Source of the DNA: Nitrososphaerota archaeon | Lineage (GTDB): Archaea; Thermoproteota; Nitrososphaeria; Nitrososphaerales; Nitrosopumilaceae | Reading direction: 5' to 3' | NCBI GenBank assembly: GCA_022565935.1 | Contig: JADFJY010000076.1 | Span: forward strand, 1-5,279 | DNA: 5,279 nucleotides | Position numbers and translations under genes: made by a program | Shown: positions 1 through 4,775 of the stretch, piece after piece | Layout of the letters: each line of letters begins with the position of its first letter | Numbering within the stretch: position 1 is the stretch's first letter | Notes under the pieces: generated by a model | What the model was told of the DNA's origin: nothing | The model's database searches: none | What the model saw: the letters and a program-made list of their open reading frames with translations, nothing else

Positions 1-43
1 TTGAGAACGTATTTTTACTTAGATAGAATTAGACTTAAATTGC

Positions 44-190
44 TTAAGATGTCTTATCCTTTTTATCGTTAGTTTCTTTTTCTTTCGAATATTTCATAAT
101 TATCACGGCATAACCTGAGAGTTCAACGTCTGGATCGTTTGTTTTTCCTTCCCAGGGCGCAGGCCAACGAATTTTATTACTTCTCGACAT
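44..190 (-). CDS. Small hypothetical protein, 48 aa
   Basis: I do not recognise this family. The ORF starts with ATG (complement of 188-190) and ends with TAA (complement of 44-46). The protein begins MSRSNKIRWPAPWEG, has a short hydrophobic stretch (YAVIIM, about residues 27-32), and ends in a Lys/Glu/Asp-rich tail (KYSKEKETNDKKDKTS). There is no signal peptide, no full membrane helix and no cysteine. The main support that it is real is its promoter: on the minus strand a TATA-like TTTTATAT lies with its centre about 24 bases before the ATG, the spacing for leaderless archaeal transcription. The Trp/Pro-rich N-terminus also looks unlike random translation of AT-rich DNA. It diverges from the DUF59 gene at 256. 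A chance ORF cannot be excluded. Confidence 0.5.
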   Translation of the reverse strand: MSRSNKIRWPAPWEGKTNDPDVELSGYAVIIMKYSKEKETNDKKDKTS

Positions 191-208
191 AATATATTTC
201 TTTCTCTC

Positions 209-218
209 ATATAAAAGA
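209..218. promoter_or_regulatory. TATA-like box between divergent genes
   Basis: The element reads CATATAAAAG on plus and CTTTTATATG on minus. On the minus strand its centre is about 24 bases before the ATG at 190, suited to a leaderless mRNA for the 48-aa ORF. On the plus strand it would put transcription start near 238-242, about 15 bases before the DUF59 ATG at 256. A second AT-rich stretch at 231-244 could instead serve the plus gene. Both assignments rest on spacing and composition only. Confidence 0.4.
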
Positions 219-255
219 TTTTACTCAATAACTAATTAAAATTATACTAATAAAG

Positions 256-543
256 ATGATAACAAACGAAGATGTTATGAATGTCCTTAAAGGGGTAAAT
301 GATCCGGAGATAAATATAGATATAGTAACTTTAGAGCTAATTTACAATGTCAATGTAGAAAATGATGTTGCTAATGTGAAGATGACTTTTACGACTCCGA
401 TGTGTCCTTACGGTCCGATGTTGGTTGAAGAAATAAAAACTAAAGTCGGAGAAATAAATGGAATAAAAGAAGTCAACGTGGAAGTTGTTTTTGAACCTCC
501 GTGGAAACCATCGGATGAATTAAGGGCTACTTTAGGCGCTTAG
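256..543 (+). CDS. MIP18/SufT family (DUF59) Fe-S assembly protein
   Basis: This 95-residue protein matches the small single-domain DUF59 (MIP18, SufT/PaaD-like) family, whose members act in the cytoplasm in maturation of iron-sulfur proteins. Visible hallmarks are the early DPE (residues 16-18) in an N-terminal helix context, the IDIVTL stretch (21-26), the TTPMCP segment holding the family's conserved cysteine (Cys50), a helix leading to the GIKEVNVEV strand (69-77), and the terminal PPW (81-83) followed by a short tail ending LGA. Length is normal for a stand-alone member. One oddity is LELIY (26-30), where the family usually has a glycine (LGLIY or LGLVY) in place of Glu27. The ATG at 256 fits both the domain boundary and a promoter just upstream. 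The gene is monocistronic here, and its stop overlaps that of the convergent gene. The exact client is unknown, and the short C-terminus resembles forms I recall from DPANN archaea. Confidence 0.85.
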   Translation: MITNEDVMNVLKGVNDPEINIDIVTLELIYNVNVENDVANVKMTFTTPMCPYGPMLVEEIKTKVGEINGIKEVNVEVVFEPPWKPSDELRATLGA

Positions 544-1007
544 AACTCAGTCAATTTCTTTGTTATGTTTGCATATTTTACTATAGAAGTGTTTCCGTCT
601 GCACCGCCGGAAGTTTTTTTGACACTTATGAATTTGTTCTTTTGTAATTTTTCTATTTTCCTCTGGAATGTTTTGTAGACTAGAGTTCCTCCCTGCTCCG
701 TGTAGATATTATATAAATCACCTATCGTTTTATCGGAAGTTTTCTTTATCATATCCAATATACTATGTTCATCTTCAGTAAGGTCTGTGGATTTTTTGAT
801 GGGGAACTGGTCTATTTTTTTTATTGCTTCATTTTCTTCAATTTCTATTTTTTGTTCCATCATACTAGTCTGTGACCAAACAAGCATCATCATACCCATA
901 ATACTGACTGCTGATAACATAATTGCACTAGTTACAACAGTTGAAATACCTCGTCTAATCCTAATCCTAGTTTGGCTAGGACATCTACCAATAATCTTAT
1001 TGCGCAA
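540..1007 (-). CDS. Type IV pilin signal/TM segment fused to winged-helix domain
   Basis: The 155-residue product has two parts that do not normally go together. Residues 1-20 are basic and end IRIRRG; residues 21-45 are hydrophobic, starting ISTVVTSAIM. This is a class III (type IV pilin/archaellin) signal peptide with a likely prepilin-peptidase cut after Gly20. Residues 46-65 are a linker, and residues about 73-150 look like a winged-helix DNA-binding domain: a first helix around LTEDEHSILDMIKK, a recognition-helix candidate at 110-124 (KTFQRKIEKLQK) and a Gly-rich wing at 130-141. The start is TTG at 1007; an in-frame TGA lies four codons upstream, and TTATAATA (complement of 1033-1040) sits about 29 bases before it, fitting leaderless transcription. 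Met49 or Met50 (863 or 860) could start a free cytoplasmic winged-helix protein. It may be a regulator anchored in the membrane, a recent gene fusion, or an assembly join. I am fairly sure of both halves, less of the whole being functional. Confidence 0.7.
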   Translation of the reverse strand: MRNKIIGRCPSQTRIRIRRGISTVVTSAIMLSAVSIMGMMMLVWSQTSMMEQKIEIEENEAIKKIDQFPIKKSTDLTEDEHSILDMIKKTSDKTIGDLYNIYTEQGGTLVYKTFQRKIEKLQKNKFISVKKTSGGADGNTSIVKYANITKKLTEF

Positions 1008-1032
1008 TAGTAAAAATCATGGAAAATTACTG

Positions 1033-1040
1033 TATTATAA
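1033..1040 (-). promoter_or_regulatory. TATA box for the pilin/winged-helix gene
   Basis: On the minus strand the site reads TTATAATA, with its centre about 29 bases before the TTG start codon at 1007. This spacing predicts a transcript beginning at or within a few bases of the start codon. It is the main reason for accepting TTG as the start rather than the out-of-frame ATG at 1020. Confidence 0.45.
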
Positions 1041-1061
1041 CTAGTATGTAAGATATTGAAC

Positions 1062-1556
1062 TTACACTGTAGGCTTAACTACATCAGGAGTTTCTTGTTC
1101 TTCTGAATCATTTTGAACTTCAGTTTCAACATTTGTTGATGTTTCTTGAGGAGGCTCATTTTCAGGTGTCTCTTTTTCATCAGACACTTCAACTTTTTCA
1201 TCAGATGTCTCTACATCTTTTTCAAGTCTTTCTCCCATTGCACCAATTTGGTGTGGAGGGCAAGAAACATTCATAGTTTTTGAAAGCAAGAAAAATGTTG
1301 GAAACAATTCCTGATATATCATAGTTAAAATTTTAGGAACATCGTTTTCATCTTTCTCCAAGATTTCATTTCTTTCCATAGTATCGCCAAAAATACGAGC
1401 AATTCCCTCTATTGATAATCGAACATTTTTTGGGTTTGATAATGCTGTAAATCCATATTTGTATACAGATAGTTCATCAGTGTTTTCTACCTCGTCAATA
1501 TTTGCTTCAACATCATATTTGTCTAGTTTAGTAATTTTTGGGTCATTTTTACTCAT
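1062..1556 (-). CDS. Conserved-type hypothetical protein with acidic C-terminal tail
   Basis: I do not recognise a named family. The 164-residue protein has a folded-looking part (residues about 1-110) and a low-complexity acidic tail (about 111-164) rich in Glu, Asp, Thr, Pro and Val, with the near-repeated phrases VETSDEK and VEVSDEK. The globular part is mostly helical in character (VRLSIEGIARIFGDTM, DVPKILTMIYQELFPTFFLLS) and contains one distinctive element, SCPPHQIGAMGERL (98-111), with one Cys and one His close together. There is no signal peptide; the hydrophobic stretch at 79-92 is too short and too polar for a confident membrane helix. The start chosen is the ATG at 1554-1556, giving MSKNDPK. 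In-frame starts further up (for example 1604) add a stretch that looks like translated leader. The gene diverges from the MoxR-VWA operon across about 250 bases, so a shared role is possible but only inferred. Confidence 0.65.
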   Translation of the reverse strand: MSKNDPKITKLDKYDVEANIDEVENTDELSVYKYGFTALSNPKNVRLSIEGIARIFGDTMERNEILEKDENDVPKILTMIYQELFPTFFLLSKTMNVSCPPHQIGAMGERLEKDVETSDEKVEVSDEKETPENEPPQETSTNVETEVQNDSEEQETPDVVKPTV

Positions 1557-1804
1557 AGATATTGAATTTAGTTCGATCTCTGCTTTCAACTTGAGTAAAT
1601 TCATTGAAATATTAATTAAACAATGTGTATGTAATATTTCCACACACATAACAGCATTAAGGGTATTCAGATATAGTATGAGCACCTTTGGAACAAAAAA
1701 GTAAGTTAATTACCACAACTAAAAGAACACGAATTAATTCAAATAATGTAAATCTTTCAATATCTATCTCAAAGATCAGAAAAAGTAGTCATAGTCTGGA
1801 TAAA
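1557..1804. promoter_or_regulatory. Divergent intergenic region before the MoxR-VWA operon
   Basis: This 248-base gap separates two divergent transcription units and should hold both promoters. For the minus gene, TTTAATTAAT (complement of 1611-1620) is the best TATA-like element; it predicts a start near 1588-1590 and a leader of about 33 bases. For the plus operon I see only weak AT-rich candidates around 1741-1765 and cannot place a promoter firmly. The reading frame of the MoxR gene stays open back to a TTG at 1688, so part of this region could in principle code for an N-terminal extension, but the Lys/Ser-rich translation does not look like part of the AAA+ family. Confidence 0.4.
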
Positions 1805-2716
1805 ATGTATGATCTTAAAAAATACATGGATGCTGCAGATATGAATTTCCCTGAAGACATGCAAGACATGATTCCAAAGGACACCCCACCATTTTTGGAT
1901 AATGGCGCACATTATGTTGAAAGAATTGGAAGAGCGTTAAAATTTTTCAAACAATGTGCATTAATTGGTCCGAGTGGAACTGGAAAGACACACATTGTAT
2001 ATCTTGTTGCAGAACTTGCAGGATTACCAATGTGGGAAATCAACTGTGGTTTGGCAACATCTGTTTTTGATTTATTTGGAAGATACATTGGTTTGGGAAA
2101 AGAGAATTGGATTGATGGTTTAATTACAAATTGGTGTAGAAGAGGCGGAATATTATATCTGGACGAAGCCAACATGATGAAACAAGATGTTGCAACAAAA
2201 CTAAACCCCCTATTAGACCAAAGAGGTCACATGGTATTAACAGAAAAAGATAGTGAGATTATTCACAGACATAAACATGCATACATGATAATTAGTATGA
2301 ACCCTGTTTCATCAGAATTTGCAGGTACAAAACCAATCAACGCTGCTATGAGAAGAAGAATGAGTGTTTGGTTAAACTTTGATTACATGAGTATTGGAGA
2401 TAATATTGACGAAAAAGAAATACAGATGGTTTCAGAAAAAGGTGAAATACCTATGGTGGATGCAGAAACAATTGTAAAGATTGGATCAAAGCTAAGACAA
2501 GAATACAAAATGGGAGATATTCCATATGGTCCATCCATTGGTGATTTAGTTAATTGGGCAAAGATTTGTGCTGATGGTGCATCAATTCTAGAAGGTGGAG
2601 ATGAGACACTAGTTCCAATGACGAGTGATGACCCCGAAGTTCAAGACGAAGTCAGACATATTATCAAAAAAGTTCTAGAAAGTCAACTATCAGCAAAAAA
2701 AACAGATGTAAAATAA
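1805..2716 (+). CDS. MoxR-type AAA+ ATPase, CbbQ/NirQ/NorQ-like
   Basis: This 303-residue cytoplasmic ATPase is a MoxR-clade AAA+ protein (AAA_5 type). Such proteins form hexameric rings that use ATP to remodel or activate a client together with a VWA-domain partner, as in NorQ/NorD, CbbQ/CbbO and CobS/CobT. In order: Walker A GPSGTGKT (residues 55-62), a segment SVFDLFGRYIG (86-96) in the region after Walker A, Walker B GGILYLDEAN (114-123, Asp120 and Glu121), sensor 1 in ISMNP (Asn166), and the arginine-finger cluster AAMRRRM (Arg183-185). In the C-terminal lid, PYGPSIGDLVNWAK has glycine where many relatives have the sensor-2 arginine. The ATG at 1805 gives MYDLKKYMDAADMNFPEDMQ, which agrees with the family start I remember from thaumarchaea; an in-frame TTG at 1688 would add 39 unlikely residues. 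The stop is followed directly by the VWA gene, so the two are almost certainly co-transcribed. The client is unknown. Confidence 0.88.
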   Translation: MYDLKKYMDAADMNFPEDMQDMIPKDTPPFLDNGAHYVERIGRALKFFKQCALIGPSGTGKTHIVYLVAELAGLPMWEINCGLATSVFDLFGRYIGLGKENWIDGLITNWCRRGGILYLDEANMMKQDVATKLNPLLDQRGHMVLTEKDSEIIHRHKHAYMIISMNPVSSEFAGTKPINAAMRRRMSVWLNFDYMSIGDNIDEKEIQMVSEKGEIPMVDAETIVKIGSKLRQEYKMGDIPYGPSIGDLVNWAKICADGASILEGGDETLVPMTSDDPEVQDEVRHIIKKVLESQLSAKKTDVK

Positions 2717-4288
2717 ATGAAAGAGAACATTCAAGAAATAGCACACCAAATATTCTTTGAGATTTGTGAGAAAAAACCCATGAATTTTGATTTATTCTTT
2801 ATTGATCAACTTAGTTTTCCAAAAATTGATTATGAACCAAGAATGACAGTATATTTTCCAATGCCAAGACAAGTACAAGGAATGCAAGTGATTCAAGGTA
2901 ATGCATTTATTGACACTGAGATTCCACAAGAAACAATTTTTACATTGTTTTTTGCAGCAGTTTGCCATGCAGCTGGGCATGCCAAAGTTACAGATTTTAA
3001 AAAATACAAAGACTGGATGAAAGGAAAAAATAAAAAACGGGCATTTGAGACATTTGAATTTATTGAAGACATTAGAGTAAATGACTTTTTAAAAAATAAC
3101 TTTCCTGAATACTATTCAGAAATAATAAAAATAGATAAATTTTTTAATATTATCAATGAGAAAAAGGATTCAGAAGATAAGAAAAAACAGTCAAAAAAAA
3201 TATTTTCAAATAAATTTGTTGGACATATTAAAGAATTTAGAGAAGAGATAAAAGAGAAAATTCTCAACATAGATTCAGAAGATAAAGAAAAATTCATAGA
3301 AATTGCAAATATTATTTATGAATCATCAAACATACTGACAGATCAAAGACTTCCATATGCAGATCATTTTGCACATCCAAAAAGAATTGAAAATTGGAAT
3401 AAAAATATCATAATAAAGACTGAGGGAACCTATCAAAAAGTAGTTGAGAATTTGAGAGATATATGGATTGATCAACTAAAACGTCGAGAAAAAGTAAAGA
3501 AAAAATATGGAGGAATTACAGAAGATTTAGAATTTGACAAAATTGATTTTGCTCCAGAAAATATTGGAGAATATCTAAGATTAAAAAATGCAACTCACAT
3601 GTTTTTGAAAAAAATGTCATCGCAAATCAAAATGACACCAAATGTAATGGATGAAGGAATGGTTGAAGACGAGGGAATGTTAAATATGCAACTGGCAATT
3701 CAAAGAGTTGCAGCTCAAAACAACCGAATTCAGGTATTTGAGCAAGATGACTATAGAAGAGTTGAGGAGGAATGGGCAATTGTTGTTGATACAAGTAGTA
3801 GTATGAGACTAAAATTTGACGAAATGAAAAAGTTTGCCATATGCCTAGGAGAAGCAGCAAATGAGGTTAATTCAAAAAATGGGAAATGGGGATTTTTTAC
3901 TTTTAACAATAATTTTAGTATAGTCAAAGATCATTACGAGAAATTTGATCAGAGCTCAAAATCAAGAATTGGTGGAATAGAAGTTAAAGGTCTTTCATTT
4001 ATTGCAGATGCCATAAAACTGTGCAGCAGAATCCTAGAAAGAGAAAACGTTGAGCGAAGATACATCTTTTTGATTACAGATGGGCAAGCATTAGGAACAC
4101 TAGATGCAGATAAAAAAATGATAGAAGCAGTTCAAGATGCTAAAAGGAAAGGAATTAGTGTAGTTGTAATAGGAATGCCACAAGGAATTACAAAGATCTT
4201 TACAATGAGTATGCCTTATGAAGGATTAAAAAAGACTGTTGCAAAATTCCTTAATGCATATATGATTCTTGCCGGCGATGAACTGTAA
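2717..4288 (+). CDS. VWA-domain partner of MoxR ATPase (NorD/CobT-like)
   Basis: This 523-residue cytoplasmic protein is the VWA partner of the MoxR-type ATPase. The ATG follows the upstream TAA with no spacer, indicating one operon and probably coupled translation. The N-terminal part (about 1-130) contains CHAAGHAK (83-90) and then FEFIEDIR (113-120), arranged like the HExxH and downstream acidic element of zincin-like domains in some MoxR-linked VWA proteins, but with Ala85 in place of the catalytic Glu. A Lys/Glu-rich, probably helical and flexible middle follows (about 140-265). DEGMVEDEGMLNMQLAI (312-328) resembles the conserved acidic stretch found before the VWA domain in CobT/NorD-type proteins. 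The VWA domain covers about 350-520: MIDAS DTSSSM (Asp358, Ser360, Ser362), GLSFIAD (425-431) with Ser427 at the usual Thr position, and LITDG (452-456, Asp455). There is no signal peptide. The likely role is a metal-dependent adaptor linking the AAA+ ring to its substrate. Confidence 0.85.
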   Translation: MKENIQEIAHQIFFEICEKKPMNFDLFFIDQLSFPKIDYEPRMTVYFPMPRQVQGMQVIQGNAFIDTEIPQETIFTLFFAAVCHAAGHAKVTDFKKYKDWMKGKNKKRAFETFEFIEDIRVNDFLKNNFPEYYSEIIKIDKFFNIINEKKDSEDKKKQSKKIFSNKFVGHIKEFREEIKEKILNIDSEDKEKFIEIANIIYESSNILTDQRLPYADHFAHPKRIENWNKNIIIKTEGTYQKVVENLRDIWIDQLKRREKVKKKYGGITEDLEFDKIDFAPENIGEYLRLKNATHMFLKKMSSQIKMTPNVMDEGMVEDEGMLNMQLAIQRVAAQNNRIQVFEQDDYRRVEEEWAIVVDTSSSMRLKFDEMKKFAICLGEAANEVNSKNGKWGFFTFNNNFSIVKDHYEKFDQSSKSRIGGIEVKGLSFIADAIKLCSRILERENVERRYIFLITDGQALGTLDADKKMIEAVQDAKRKGISVVVIGMPQGITKIFTMSMPYEGLKKTVAKFLNAYMILAGDEL

Positions 4289-4394
4289 TTTTGAAAATTA
4301 TAGGTCTAATTATTAAATGACTAAATTATGTTATCACTAAGATGAAACTTTCACTTTTAGGTTATATGTTTCACAACAAATCAAATTAGATTAC
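4289..4394. other. Intergenic stretch after the VWA gene
   Basis: I see no gene, RNA or clear terminator here. A 15-base perfect palindrome (TAATTTT-G-AAAATTA, 4286-4300) overlaps the VWA stop codon but has no T-run behind it. A 15-codon reading frame starting near 4342 (MKLSLLGYMFHNK) has no support. If the pilin-like remnant that follows once had a complete gene, its 5' part is no longer recognisable in this stretch. Confidence 0.4.
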
Positions 4395-4586
4395 ATGCTT
4401 AAGCAGATTGGAGGTTCACTAGATAATTTCTGTGTAGATACAGTCACAGATCCAATTTCACTGAATCCAGGGCAATCAGCAATTATCTACTTCAAGATGA
4501 TTAATGATACGATCATCTCGTTGGATTTTGGCATATCTACTACAATTGGCATATTTGTAAGTAAAGAGGTATGCCTCTATGCATAA
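4395..4586 (+). pseudogene. Decayed 3' fragment of a pilin-like gene
   Basis: The 63-codon frame lacks any signal peptide and looks like the C-terminal third of the pilin-like protein encoded at 4776. Aligned without gaps, residues 2-33 (LKQIGGSLDNFC..., then TDPISLNPGQSAIIY) match residues 138-168 of that protein at roughly half of positions, including Phe-Cys, PISL and PGQSAIIY. At DNA level 18 bases are identical (4473-4490 and 5262-5279). The match continues to the window end, so the following YFKMINDTIISLDFGISTTIGIF cannot be compared here, although it looks like a pilin C-terminus. After about 4562 the frame seems shifted by one: the alternative frame continues MPLCIIVKN and stops at 4619-4621. 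The missing 5' two-thirds and the likely frameshift argue for a pseudogene left by duplication. It could instead be a short expressed ORF, since the ATG at 4395 is in frame. Confidence 0.65.
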
Positions 4587-4621
4587 TTGTAAAAAACACA
4601 TCATATGAGCCTTGTAATTAA

Positions 4622-4775
4622 TAGTTCATTTTTACCAAATTTGAAAAATTATTATGCAGAAAACAGGAACTAATACAGAGATAAAACTCAATTTACATAA
4701 TTTGAACTACTCTGTAATTCAAAAAAATTACATACGCGACTAGATATTCTATAACTAGGAACAAAAATTAATAAA
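4622..4775 (+). promoter_or_regulatory. Promoter region of the pilin-like gene
   Basis: No gene is visible in this stretch. Two TATA-like candidates are present: TTTACATA (4692-4699), predicting a leader of about 50 bases, and AAATTACATA (4726-4735), predicting one of about 17 bases. The first is framed by the inverted repeat TACAGAG (4674-4680) and CTCTGTA (4710-4716), whose centre falls on the TATA-like element and could be an operator. An AGGA at 4757-4760 is about 15 bases from the ATG, too far for a usual ribosome binding site. Confidence 0.35.

Noticed and set aside
787..1044. 85-codon plus-strand frame with hydrophobic translation
   Set aside because: It lies antisense to the pilin/winged-helix gene; the hydrophobicity is the complement of that gene's signal and membrane segment.
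1557..1685. N-terminal extension of the acidic-tail protein from 1685 or 1604
   Set aside because: The added residues do not resemble a signal peptide or domain, and the TATA-like element at 1611-1620 would put transcription start downstream of both.
1459..1704. 81-codon plus-strand Ser/Phe-rich frame
   Set aside because: It is antisense to the acidic-tail gene and its promoter, with no family resemblance.
1688..1804. N-terminal extension of the MoxR gene from a TTG start
   Set aside because: The 39 extra residues are Lys/Ser/Asn-rich, and the ATG at 1805 matches the expected family start.
3167..3285. 14-base direct repeat (GATTCAGAAGATAA) at 3167-3180 and 3272-3285
   Set aside because: Both copies encode DSEDK inside the Lys/Glu-rich middle of the VWA protein; low-complexity coding bias is enough to explain it.
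3627..3860. 77-codon minus-strand Leu/Pro/Gln-rich frame
   Set aside because: It is a shadow of the VWA coding sequence with no promoter or family likeness.
4286..4300. Perfect palindrome TAATTTT-G-AAAATTA over the VWA stop as a terminator
   Set aside because: It is AT-only in its arms, forms a weak hairpin and has no T-run after it; archaeal termination signals are T-rich runs, not seen here.
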